DNA of 8,766 nt. It comes from Chloroflexia bacterium (lineage in GTDB: Bacteria > Chloroflexota > Chloroflexia > QHBQ01 > JADMIH01). Positions within the stretch are counted from its first letter, which is position 1, and every line of letters begins with the position of its first letter. A model generated the notes under the pieces. That model made no database searches. It worked only from the letters and a program-made list of their open reading frames with translations, and had not been told where the DNA came from. A program made the position numbers and the translations under genes. Positions 1 through 5,558 of the stretch are shown here, one piece after another. Where the stretch lies: NCBI GenBank assembly GCA_025927935.1, contig JAICKM010000261.1, positions 1 to 8,766 of the forward strand. Direction: 5' to 3'.

Positions 1-1
1 A

Positions 2-436
2 AACCTGAGCGGCGCCCAGCAGGTGGAGTTCGCCTGGCGCAGCACGGCGGGCCGCGCCGCGGGCCTCTACCCCGGCGAGTTCGTGCAGGTGGCCGACTTC
101 GGCGAGAACAAGGTCTACCGCATCGCGCGGCTGGGGCCGCAGGCGCCTGCGGCGTTGCGCGCCCTGGTTCGCCCCGGCGCCTCGCTGGTGCTGGGCGACC
201 CGAAAGCCGACGGCGGCGGCACGGGGGCCTATATCGACGCCCTGGCCTATTATCTGCGCGACCTTCGCGAATTCGGCGACCCCGACCGCAGCTTCGGCCA
301 GCCCATCGCCCCGCGCGGCGCCGGCCCCTACGACTACGCGCTGCTCTACACCCGCGAGAACCCCGGCGCCTACGGCTTCACCCCCGCCGATGCCCTCTGG
401 CACAATGACTTTGTGGTGCTCTATGGCCGGCACTAA
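2..436 (+). CDS. C-terminal part of an unrecognised protein (5' end outside window)
   Basis: The frame is open from the first full codon (N-L-S-G-A-Q-Q-V-E-F...) to the TAA at 434-436, so a GTG at 23 is an internal valine and the true start lies upstream. About 144 residues are visible. They look like a soluble extracytoplasmic domain: no membrane segment, many aromatic residues, and a tail Y-x-L-L-Y-T-R-E-N-P-G-A-Y-G-F-T-P followed by W-H-N-D-F-V-V-L-Y. I do not recognise a family. Because it overlaps a large membrane glycosyltransferase-like gene downstream, it may be the exported C-terminal domain of a similar multi-pass enzyme or a partner in the same transcript; that is inference. Codon use is strongly GC-biased, as in the next gene, which supports it being real. 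Confidence 0.8.
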   Translation, partial: NLSGAQQVEFAWRSTAGRAAGLYPGEFVQVADFGENKVYRIARLGPQAPAALRALVRPGASLVLGDPKADGGGTGAYIDALAYYLRDLREFGDPDRSFGQPIAPRGAGPYDYALLYTRENPGAYGFTPADALWHNDFVVLYGRH

Positions 437-2591
437 GGACAGCGAGGCGTCCGCCGCAGTGCAGGCAACGACCGGGGAACCAGCGCGCACCCGACTCCCT
501 TCCCCGCGGCGGGGAGGGGCCGGGGGAGAGGTTGTGCCCACCCGCCTGCCCCTCTCGCGCGAGATCCGCGCCCTGGGCCGCACGCTAGGCAGCAGCGCGC
601 CCTACCTGGTCACGCTCGTCGCGCTCGTGGTCCTGGCCCTGGCCTACCAGGTGCGCCCCAGCTATAGCATCGTCGCGGGCAGCCCGACGGATGCGCCCTA
701 CTGGCGCGACATCCACCAGGACGAAGAAGACCCGGCGCACACGCCCTACCGCTGGACAACGCCGCACACGCTGCTCTACCTGCAGGGCGTGGGCGCGGGC
801 GCCTACCGCGTCGCCTTCGACCTGAACGGCAGCCGCCCGGCGGGCTTCCCTCCGCCCCAGGTGCGCATCAGCGCGGGCGGCCAGACCCTGGCCGAATTGC
901 AACCCGGCCCGGCCCGCGCGAACTACGCGGTGCAGGTGCCCGCCGCCGCGACCCCGGACGGCGACCTGCGCGTGACCGTCGAGACCACTAACCCCTTTTC
1001 GCCGCCCGGCGATGCGCGGCAACTGGGCGTGGTCGTCTACGGGGTGCAGATCGACCCGGTGGGCCGCGACCTGGCCCTGCCACCGCTCGACACCTGGCTG
1101 CCGTTCACCGCCTCGGCGGGACTGCTGGCGCTGCTGCTGGGGCTGGCGGGCTGGGGGCCGGGGGTGGTGCGCGCGGGCGGCATCGCCTGGGCGCTGGCCC
1201 TGGCCGGGTTCCTGCTCTGGGACCGCCTCTGGATCACGCTCATCCCCGGCGTGCTGGTGCAGGTGCTGCTGATCGCCGGGCTGTTGCTGCTGCTGCTCGG
1301 TCCGCTCTGGCGGCTGCTCTATCGGGCGGGCGGTATCCGCTGGCCCGAGGCCGAGCAGCGCGGGCTGCTGGCGATCTACGGCCTGGCCTTCGTCGCCCGC
1401 ATGGCGGGCCAGTTGCACCCACAGATCAAGATCATCGACCTGCTGTTCCACGCCCACCGCTTCGACGATGTGCTGGCCGGGCGGCTGCTGTTCACCATCA
1501 AGAGCAACGAGTGGGGCGGCCACGAGACCTTCTACCTGCCCACGCCCTACGTCTTTATGCTGCCGCTGCAATGGCTCTTGAACGACGAACTGCTGACCAT
1601 CCGCCTGTTCACCGTGGCGCTCGACACCGCTTGCGTCTTCCTGGTCTACTACCTGGCGAAGCGCGCTTTCAACGATGGCCGCGCCGGGCTGCTGGCCGCC
1701 GGGCTGCTGGTCACGCTGCCGCAAGCCGTCCTGCCCTTCTCCTGGGGCATCACAGCCAACCTGTTCGGCCAGTTCGTCGGCCTGGCCGCCATCGCCATCG
1801 CCGTGGGCTGCTACGAGCGCCTGACCCGCCCCGGCCCCTGGCTGGTGCTGGTCGGCGTGCTGACCGCGGCCATGCTGTCGCACCCCGGCAACGTGCAACT
1901 CACCGGGGCGCTCATGGGTGGGGCTATCGTGGTCTGGGCCTGGGGGTCGGGCATCGGGCGGCGGGGTGCGGGGGCCTTCGCGCTAGGGTCGCGCAAGGCG
2001 TGGCTGGCCCTGGCCGCCGCCCTCGTCGCCTCCGTGCTCATTGCCTACGCGGGCTACTACTCGCACTTCGTGGCCTCGCAACTCCAGCAGCTTCAGGAGA
2101 TCCGCGCCGAACGCGCGGCCAAGGCCGCCACGGAGGGCTTCTCCATGATCACCGGCGGCGGCGTCAACGACCGCACCCTGGGCCTGATCCAGCGCATCGC
2201 CCGCAACCGCAGCACGTGGCTCCTCGACGGGGTGGCGGGCTTCGCCGCCGAAGCCTGGGCCTACTTCCACACCATGCCTATCGTCTGGGGCGCGCTGGGC
2301 CTCATCCTGGCCGCGCCGGGCCGAAATCCCGCCCGCCGCCGCATGCTCTGGGCCGCCGCTGTCTGGGCCGCCGTGGTCCTGCTCTACGCCGCCGTCGGCC
2401 TGCTAGCGAACCTCTACGTGCGCTACCCGCTCTTCCTGCTGCCGCTCGTCGCCCTCGGCGCGGGCCTGCTCCTCAGCGCCCTGTGGCGGCGCGGGCGCGC
2501 GGGCCAGTGGCTCGTCACCCTCATCATGCTAGGGATCACCTTCGACGCGCTCAGCTTCTGGTACATGCGCATCACCTTCGCCAACAAGTAG
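423..2591 (+). CDS. Large multi-pass membrane protein, probable GT-C/PMT-like glycosyltransferase
   Basis: Counting from the ATG at 423 the protein has 722 residues. A cytoplasmic tail is followed by one membrane helix (YLVTLVALVVLALAYQV), then an exported beta-rich domain of about 140 residues, then roughly ten further hydrophobic helices to the C-terminus. After the third or so helix comes a loop with I-D-L-L-F-H-A-H-R-F-D-D-V-L-A-G-R. An acidic and His-rich first loop of this sort is usual in GT-C enzymes (PMT, ArnT and related), which take sugars from polyprenyl phosphate at the outer face of the membrane. Family assignment is by architecture only. The start is uncertain: ATG 390 has no ribosome site, ATG 423 overlaps the previous stop by 14 bases, and GTG 534 is preceded by GGAG at 5-base spacing, giving 685 residues. 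The stretch before 534 is partly a dispersed repeat. No clear terminator follows. Confidence 0.75.
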   Translation: MAGTKDSEASAAVQATTGEPARTRLPSPRRGGAGGEVVPTRLPLSREIRALGRTLGSSAPYLVTLVALVVLALAYQVRPSYSIVAGSPTDAPYWRDIHQDEEDPAHTPYRWTTPHTLLYLQGVGAGAYRVAFDLNGSRPAGFPPPQVRISAGGQTLAELQPGPARANYAVQVPAAATPDGDLRVTVETTNPFSPPGDARQLGVVVYGVQIDPVGRDLALPPLDTWLPFTASAGLLALLLGLAGWGPGVVRAGGIAWALALAGFLLWDRLWITLIPGVLVQVLLIAGLLLLLLGPLWRLLYRAGGIRWPEAEQRGLLAIYGLAFVARMAGQLHPQIKIIDLLFHAHRFDDVLAGRLLFTIKSNEWGGHETFYLPTPYVFMLPLQWLLNDELLTIRLFTVALDTACVFLVYYLAKRAFNDGRAGLLAAGLLVTLPQAVLPFSWGITANLFGQFVGLAAIAIAVGCYERLTRPGPWLVLVGVLTAAMLSHPGNVQLTGALMGGAIVVWAWGSGIGRRGAGAFALGSRKAWLALAAALVASVLIAYAGYYSHFVASQLQQLQEIRAERAAKAATEGFSMITGGGVNDRTLGLIQRIARNRSTWLLDGVAGFAAEAWAYFHTMPIVWGALGLILAAPGRNPARRRMLWAAAVWAAVVLLYAAVGLLANLYVRYPLFLLPLVALGAGLLLSALWRRGRAGQWLVTLIMLGITFDALSFWYMRITFANK
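495..531. repeat. GC-rich palindromic dispersed-type repeat
   Basis: The core TCCCCGC-G-GCGGGGA (501-515) is a perfect 7-base inverted repeat about one central base. It is flanked by CTCCCT on the left and GGGGCCGGGGGAGAGG on the right. I recall near-identical units scattered in Chloroflexota and other GC-rich genomes, but only one copy is in this window, so its repetitive nature rests on recall. It is translated in frame as L-P-S-P-R-R-G-G-A-G-G-E if the downstream gene starts at 423, and it supplies the ribosome-site-like GGAG before GTG 534. Confidence 0.5.
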
Positions 2592-2676
2592 GCAGCGTAA
2601 TCGCCTCGCCGCACTGTGGGGCCAACCAGCGTGTCGGCCCTGGTCGGATGCCCGGATGTGAGGGACCGACCACCTA

Positions 2677-2705
2677 TTGACCTGCCCCTACCCGTGTGCT
2701 ATTAT
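2677..2705 (+). promoter_or_regulatory. Sigma70-type promoter
   Basis: A TTGACC -35 (2677-2682) and a TATTAT -10 (2700-2705) are separated by exactly 17 bases; each differs from consensus at one position. Transcription would begin near 2712, about 80 bases before the ATG at 2794, and would serve the two following + strand genes. It sits in a 202-base gap after a convincing stop codon. It is the best-formed promoter I see in the window. Confidence 0.7.
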
Positions 2706-2727
2706 GGTTACAGTAGCGAAATTCGCG

Positions 2728-2737
2728 CTACCGGTAG
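2728..2737. promoter_or_regulatory. Operator-like palindrome, copy 1
   Basis: CTACCGGTAG is a perfect 10-base palindrome located about 16 bases after the predicted transcription start. The 12-mer CTACCGGTAGGC (2728-2739) recurs exactly at 2845-2856. A repressor binding here would block the promoter at 2677-2705. This is inference from position and symmetry. Confidence 0.35.
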
Positions 2738-2746
2738 GCAAGTGCT

Positions 2747-2794
2747 ATGCGATCTTTCTGGGTCGGTCGCTCCACTTGGTGGAATGATCTCTAA
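2747..2794 (+). CDS. Possible Trp-rich leader peptide, 15 residues
   Basis: ATG 2747 opens a 15-codon frame reading MRSFWVGRSTWWNDL, and its TAA (2792-2794) shares a base with the ATG of the next gene (TAATG). It lies wholly within the predicted 5' leader RNA. Three of 15 residues are tryptophan, two adjacent. Only a weak AGG (2736-2738) precedes it at 8 bases, and that overlaps palindrome copy 1. The TAATG junction would allow translational coupling. No attenuator hairpin with a T-run is visible, so classic attenuation is not supported. It may be a chance ORF. Confidence 0.3.
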   Translation: MRSFWVGRSTWWNDL

Positions 2795-3459
2795 TGACTA
2801 TCCAGCTTCCCGCCCGAAGTAAGCAACGCCGCGGAAGTATGCGCCTACCGGTAGGCGTTTTAGTCCTGATCCTGCTCGGCGTCATTGTAACGCAGACAGC
2901 GAGAGGCGATAATCCTACGGATAACCCGCCCTCCGCTGGTCCTATTGAGGACATGCACACCTTGCTCGCGAATGATGCACGGTCGAGAGCAGCGGAGGAA
3001 GCCGATCAACAGGTTATGGAGGATGCCCGGAATGGACTCCGTGGTACACCACTGCTGAAAGACGGCAGCTTTGTGCCACCCACGCTCGTACCTGATCCGC
3101 CAGCGCCGGTGGGAATTATTGACCATCCGGTTCCGCTAGCCGGCTGGAGTACGCAATACCACATCACGAACGGGTGGCAGGATGTAGTCGCCGGGCAGCG
3201 GGTTGCCATCGTCGCCGGGTCGAAAGCCGATGACCCGGCGGCTGGTCGTTGGCGATCTCCCGAACAAGGAGTGTTAGTCGTTATTATCCCGCATCTGAAT
3301 ATCAAGCGCGAATTTCTAACCCCCATTAGAGCGGGACAAGCGCGGATTACGGCGGCTAACGGCTCATGCCTCACGGTAACGACGACTAACCCCGTTGCCA
3401 CGTTCAGTTTAGATGCGGTAACCTACACCTGGTCGTGCCGGTCAACACGCGCTCCCTGA
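2794..3459 (+). CDS. Membrane-anchored or secreted protein of unknown function (paralogue A)
   Basis: The 221-residue product has a basic N-terminus (ARSKQRRGS), one hydrophobic segment at about residues 18-34, a charged region at 45-85, a Pro-rich linker (VPPTLVPDPPAPV), and a C-terminal domain from about residue 107. Cys192 and Cys215 are its only cysteines and would form a disulfide if exported. The C-terminal domain aligns without gaps to the protein encoded at 3920-4552: 25 identities over 95 positions counted by eye, including N..W, AG, GVL.V, E...P.R.G..RI..A, CL and W.C. I recognise no family. ATG 2794 has GGTGGA 9 bases upstream and directly overlaps a leader stop; an internal ATG at 2839 has poor spacing. 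It is the first main gene after the promoter, and the next gene follows after 34 bases. GC is lower than in flanking genes. Confidence 0.8.
   Translation: MTIQLPARSKQRRGSMRLPVGVLVLILLGVIVTQTARGDNPTDNPPSAGPIEDMHTLLANDARSRAAEEADQQVMEDARNGLRGTPLLKDGSFVPPTLVPDPPAPVGIIDHPVPLAGWSTQYHITNGWQDVVAGQRVAIVAGSKADDPAAGRWRSPEQGVLVVIIPHLNIKREFLTPIRAGQARITAANGSCLTVTTTNPVATFSLDAVTYTWSCRSTRAP
2842..2857. promoter_or_regulatory. Operator-like palindrome, copy 2, inside the gene
   Basis: CGCCTACCGGTAGGCG is a perfect 16-base palindrome within codons 17-22 of the 221-residue protein gene. It contains the same 12-mer found at 2728-2739. The two centres are 117 bp apart, close to 11 helical turns, which suits DNA looping by one repressor. 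The palindrome also encodes the Leu-Pro-Val start of the membrane segment, so part of the symmetry could be accidental. Confidence 0.3.
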
Positions 3460-3493
3460 TGATGTAGAAATTGCCCAAAAGGGTGCATGAACG

Positions 3494-3829
3494 ATGTCCA
3501 ATGTATCGAGATCGGCTTCCCCCGTAACCCGGCCCGTGCCTTTAGTGTCGTGGCCGGCGGTACTGGGCGGGCTGGTAGCTTTCGTCCTGTGGTATATCCT
3601 CCTGGCAACCCACGCGGACATCCCGACCCTGATCTGGATCTATCCGGGGAACACCAACATCCAGCAGATCATCGGTTTCGCCGTGGGCCAACTGGTGATC
3701 GCCGGGTGCGGAGTCGCCCTATGGCGCGGCAACCGCCCGCTCGCCGCTGGCCTCCTTGTCGGCGTGCTACTGAGCAGCGGCCTGTACACCCTGTTCATGC
3801 TCTGTAGCCAGGTGTGGCTCGTGACTTAA
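3494..3829 (+). CDS. Small three-helix membrane protein of unknown function
   Basis: The 111-residue product has three clear hydrophobic helices at about residues 19-39 (WPAVLGGLVAFVLWYILLAT), 55-77 and 82-109. The loop between the first two contains W-I-Y-P-G-N-T-N-I-Q-Q, and helix two ends W-R-G-N-R. I know no family for it. ATG 3494 is chosen because the frame is hydrophobic; an overlapping frame from 3487 yields an Arg/Pro-rich product typical of a shadow. AGGG lies about 11 bases upstream, a weak ribosome site. It lies 34 bases after the 221-residue protein gene with no terminator between, so both probably share one transcript and may act together at the membrane; that is inference. The hairpin at 3864-3891 follows. 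Confidence 0.7.
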   Translation: MSNVSRSASPVTRPVPLVSWPAVLGGLVAFVLWYILLATHADIPTLIWIYPGNTNIQQIIGFAVGQLVIAGCGVALWRGNRPLAAGLLVGVLLSSGLYTLFMLCSQVWLVT

Positions 3830-3863
3830 GTCAACCGGCAACCAGCGCCCTGGGCCAAAAGAG

Positions 3864-3891
3864 ACGCCGCAACGGATAATCGTAGCGGCGT
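3864..3891. terminator. Hairpin, probable bidirectional terminator
   Basis: ACGCCGC (3864-3870) pairs perfectly with GCGGCGT (3885-3891); after an A-A mismatch the stem continues with ACG/CGT around a GATAAT loop. On the + strand it is followed by the moderately T-rich GTGCTTATTCTT, and on the - strand by CTCTTTTGG. It lies between two convergent genes (stops at 3829 and 3920), the expected site for a two-way terminator. Confidence 0.6.
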
Positions 3892-3919
3892 GTGCTTATT
3901 CTTAGCCACTGTACCGGGC

Positions 3920-4552
3920 TTATTTCGAGCCGCAGAACCACTGGCGTGTCACCACATCGAATTGGAGAGATCGCTTCGTTTCGACCACGATCAAATCCAG
4001 GCAGGTATGGTGTGCGCCAACAATACGTAGCGGGCCTTCGCGATCCGGCATCTGGTATTCATTGTTTAGCTCGCTGAGGTCCGTGCGAACACGGAGTACG
4101 CCGAGCGGCGCTAATTTTGAACCAGGCGGGGACTGATTGTCCACCATTGCTCCGGCGGTAACCCGAATATGATATGAATCTATCACACTCATCCAAAAGT
4201 TTTGCCATTCGTACCCATAATCTCCTATCATGGGTTCAGGGCTGTCTGTTATAACCCCGTTTGACAGCGGATCAGTGGTCGGAGACAGCGGCGCGGGAAT
4301 ATGGACATCCGGTTTCTTGGGTTCAGGCGTGATTCTCGCAATTTGCTCGACTTCGGCGGTCTCGACAGCCCAAGTTTGCGCTTCGTTCGTGGCGATAACT
4401 TCCGGCGGAAATGTCGCCGTCCACGGAGGGATTTCCTCGGGCGTCCTTCCGAGCGCCCCTCCAAGCGATAGCTGCACAAAAAGAGCGCCTAGTAGAATTA
4501 AAACTCCGAACACGGTTGTTACAAGGAGTACGTTTCGATAGTTATTCTTCAA
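3920..4552 (-). CDS. Membrane-anchored protein of unknown function (paralogue B)
   Basis: The 210-residue product has a short cytoplasmic start, one membrane helix at about residues 8-31, a Pro/Thr/Glu-rich spacer (about 35-98) and a C-terminal domain that is the diverged twin of the one encoded at 2794-3459. Cys184 and Cys207 are its only cysteines and match the pair in the twin, each 23 residues apart, with the second in W-x-C. The probable topology is a single-pass anchor with an exported disulfide-bonded domain on a stalk. Start is TTG 4552, decided by GAGGAG five bases upstream. It reads towards its twin and the three-helix protein gene. GC is about 45-57% in lines I counted, far below the flanking operons, suggesting transfer or low expression. 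No function can be assigned. Confidence 0.8.
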   Translation of the reverse strand: MKNNYRNVLLVTTVFGVLILLGALFVQLSLGGALGRTPEEIPPWTATFPPEVIATNEAQTWAVETAEVEQIARITPEPKKPDVHIPAPLSPTTDPLSNGVITDSPEPMIGDYGYEWQNFWMSVIDSYHIRVTAGAMVDNQSPPGSKLAPLGVLRVRTDLSELNNEYQMPDREGPLRIVGAHHTCLDLIVVETKRSLQFDVVTRQWFCGSK

Positions 4553-4557
4553 TGTAG

Positions 4558-4563
4558 CTCCTC
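4558..4563 (-). promoter_or_regulatory. Ribosome binding site deciding a TTG start
   Basis: GAGGAG on the - strand is followed by CTACA and then TTG (4552-4550). This strong site at five-base spacing supports TTG as the start for the 210-residue protein. A -35-like TTGACG lies further upstream, but I see no matching -10. Confidence 0.6.
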
Positions 4564-4622
4564 GTCTTAAAGAGCCACCGAGGCGCGGTTCGCGTCAAGC
4601 CCCGGCGGCGGGCCGGTCCCGC

Positions 4623-4644
4623 ACACAAAAGGGGCAGACGCCCC
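4623..4644 (-). terminator. Intrinsic terminator after the transglycosylase gene
   Basis: Read on the - strand, GGGGC-GTCT-GCCCC is followed at once by TTTTGTGTG: a short perfect GC stem, four-base loop and T-run. It lies about 80 bases after the TAG stop of the transglycosylase-like gene and about 40 bases after the alternative TGA at 4687, and would separate that gene from the 210-residue protein gene on the same strand. Confidence 0.65.
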
Positions 4645-4686
4645 GCGCCCGCCCCCTACTCCTCTTAACTGACCACTGACCACGCG

Positions 4687-4728
4687 TCAATATCCGCGTG
4701 TGATGTAATAGCAACTCCATGCGCTCTA
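4687..4728 (-). other. In-frame extension beyond an amber codon
   Basis: TAG is followed without frame change by 12 sense codons, S-A-W-S-C-Y-Y-I-T-R-G-Y, and then TGA. The Trp and Cys content and the fit after W-S-I-G-M suggest this is the original C-terminus of the transglycosylase-like protein. That reading is inference from composition and from Cys62 lacking a partner. Confidence 0.45.
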
Positions 4729-5082
4729 CATACCGATGCTCCACGCCTTGGCCGTGGCGAAAATCTGCGCCTTGGCGTCGTGGATGTCGCTCTGCCGGTA
4801 GGGGTTCCACCAGCCGCGCCAGGTGCCCGGTACATACTGGAACAGGCCGATCCAGCGGCCTCCGCCACCCACGGCGAAGCGGTCCCCGCCCGACTCGCAC
4901 ATCATCACCCGGTACATCTTGTCCACTGACTGCGGGTAGGGATACATCTGCCGCGCCTCGCGGATCCAGGCCCGGTACTGATCCATCGTGCTAAGCTGCG
5001 CCGGGGCCGCAGCGGCAGGCTGGGCGGTCAGCAGGGTCGCCGCGAGCAGGAGCAGCGCCACGCCGGAGGTAAATATACGCAT
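4726..5082 (-). CDS. Small secreted lytic-transglycosylase-like protein, possibly cut short by TAG
   Basis: The 118-residue product starts with a classic signal peptide (MRIFTSGVALLLLAATLL, cleavage likely after the AAAA run near residue 26). A minimal lysozyme-like/SLT domain follows: M-C-E-S-G-G-D with probable catalytic Glu63, then G-L-F-Q at 79-82 and V-P-G-T-W. Enzymes of this type cut peptidoglycan between MurNAc and GlcNAc outside the membrane. ATG 5082 is chosen over a TTG at 5109 because AGGAAGGAAG sits 8 bases before it and the signal peptide then starts properly. After A-W-S-I-G-M the frame meets TAG (4728-4726), yet continues S-A-W-S-C-Y-Y-I-T-R-G-Y before TGA at 4689-4687. That tail would supply a partner for Cys62, which is otherwise unpaired. 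TAG is one change from CAG (Gln). Either a recent nonsense change, readthrough, a sequencing error or a natural end is possible. Confidence 0.75.
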   Translation of the reverse strand: MRIFTSGVALLLLAATLLTAQPAAAAPAQLSTMDQYRAWIREARQMYPYPQSVDKMYRVMMCESGGDRFAVGGGGRWIGLFQYVPGTWRGWWNPYRQSDIHDAKAQIFATAKAWSIGM

Positions 5083-5090
5083 CACAACAA

Positions 5091-5100
5091 CTTCCTTCCT
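5091..5100 (-). promoter_or_regulatory. Strong ribosome binding site
   Basis: AGGAAGGAAG on the - strand, 8 bases before ATG 5082. It fixes the start of the transglycosylase-like gene and argues against the upstream TTG at 5109. Confidence 0.65.
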
Positions 5101-5164
5101 GAAAGACAATCACGACAATAACGTAAGAATTGTGCGCCGCGGCAAATCTTAAAGCCGCATACAT

Positions 5165-5198
5165 CTTTGGGCCGAGAGCATACTACCATAGCCCAAAG
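5165..5198. promoter_or_regulatory. Inverted repeat over a putative promoter
   Basis: CTTTGGGC (5165-5172) and GCCCAAAG (5191-5198) are perfect 8-base arms separated by 18 bases. They bracket the putative -10 of the promoter reading towards the transglycosylase-like gene. This could be a repressor site or a stem in DNA or RNA. No T-run follows, so it is not a terminator. Confidence 0.4.
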
Positions 5199-5208
5199 TT
5201 GACTCCAA
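5180..5208 (-). promoter_or_regulatory. Possible promoter for the transglycosylase-like gene
   Basis: On the - strand TTGGAG and TAGTAT are 17 bases apart. The -35 matches consensus at only three positions and the -10 at four, so the call is weak. It is placed suitably, about 100 bases before ATG 5082, and is overlapped by the inverted repeat at 5165-5198. Confidence 0.35.
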
Positions 5209-5215
5209 GCGAAAG

Positions 5216-5234
5216 TACATCACAGATACATCAC
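5216..5234. repeat. Two 8-base direct repeats one helical turn apart
   Basis: TACATCAC occurs at 5216-5223 and 5227-5234, an 11-base period, directly upstream of the putative -35 (read as GTGATGTA on the gene's strand). Tandem half-sites at about one turn are usual for activators of the response-regulator type, so this may be an activator site. The regulator is unknown. Confidence 0.35.
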
Positions 5235-5303
5235 AATTGCCCGTTCGCGCGGTAAGGTAGCGTTAGGCGACGCCCCCATGTGCCTGGCGAGGTAGAAATC
5301 CAT

Positions 5304-5341
5304 AAAAAGCAACGCCCGCCCCGGCGCACCGGAACGGGCGT
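5304..5341 (-). terminator. Intrinsic terminator for leftward transcripts
   Basis: ACGCCCG (5312-5318) pairs with CGGGCGT (5335-5341). After a 2x2 internal loop, CCGG/CCGG closes on a CGCA loop. On the - strand the hairpin runs into TGCTTTTTATGG, a good T-run. It would end the long leftward glycosyltransferase/oxidoreductase transcript (last stop at 5620) before the transglycosylase promoter. Confidence 0.65.
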
Positions 5342-5366
5342 GTTTATGATAGCGTATCCTCAACCG

Positions 5367-5481
5367 TGTCACTCAGAGCGCAGCGAAGAGTCTCGTCTTG
5401 CACCCGCATAGGACGAGATTCGGAGCGCAGCGAAGAATGACGCGAGGGATTGTCACTCTGAGCGCAGCGAAGAGTCTCGTC
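5367..5481. repeat. Cluster of three interspersed repeat units
   Basis: The 14-mer GAGCGCAGCGAAGA occurs three times (5376-5389, 5423-5436, 5460-5473). The outer copies extend to matching 31-base units (5367-5397 and 5451-5481) with one mismatch, of the form TGTCACTC-N-GAGCGCAGCGAAGA-GTCTCGTC. The middle copy has the same core but arms swapped: GACGAGATTC on the left and ATGAC on the right. I recall this unit as a widespread intergenic repeat in Chloroflexota and other genomes; that part is recall. No ORF with protein-like composition covers it. Confidence 0.6.
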
Positions 5482-5520
5482 TCCGAGCGTACACGGCCCA
5501 CCAAAAGGCCGGGATGCCGG

Positions 5521-5558
5521 TGTAGGAGCGGGTTTCAAACCCGCCTGGCCGCCCTACA
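5521..5558. repeat. Palindromic dispersed-type repeat
   Basis: GCGGGTTT-C-AAACCCGC (5528-5544) is a perfect 8-base inverted repeat about one base. Outer arms TGTAGG (5521-5526) and CCTACA (5553-5558) also pair, with a few unpaired bases between, giving an element of about 38 bases. I know closely similar units as multi-copy intergenic palindromes in several bacterial genomes; only one copy is present here. Confidence 0.55.

Noticed and set aside
585..1898. 437-residue - strand ORF inside the membrane protein gene
   Set aside because: Its Gln/Arg/His-rich composition without motifs is typical of the antisense shadow of a GC-rich gene.
1511..2680. 389-residue + strand ORF in another frame of the membrane protein gene
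   Set aside because: Arg/Pro/Ala-rich shadow; the 423-2591 frame has proper membrane helices.
3487..3807. 106-residue ORF overlapping the three-helix protein gene
   Set aside because: Arg/Pro-rich product with no hydrophobic order; the other frame gives three clean helices.
4564..4600. Promoter for the 210-residue protein gene based on TTGACG
   Set aside because: The nearest -10-like TTTAAG is 21 bases away, too far for a convincing sigma70 promoter.
4668..4681. Tandem ACTGACC x2
   Set aside because: Two 7-base copies are too few to call a functional repeat.
5367..5558. CRISPR array
   Set aside because: Only three unevenly spaced units (47 and 37 bases apart) with one of altered form, an unrelated palindrome beside them and no cas genes.
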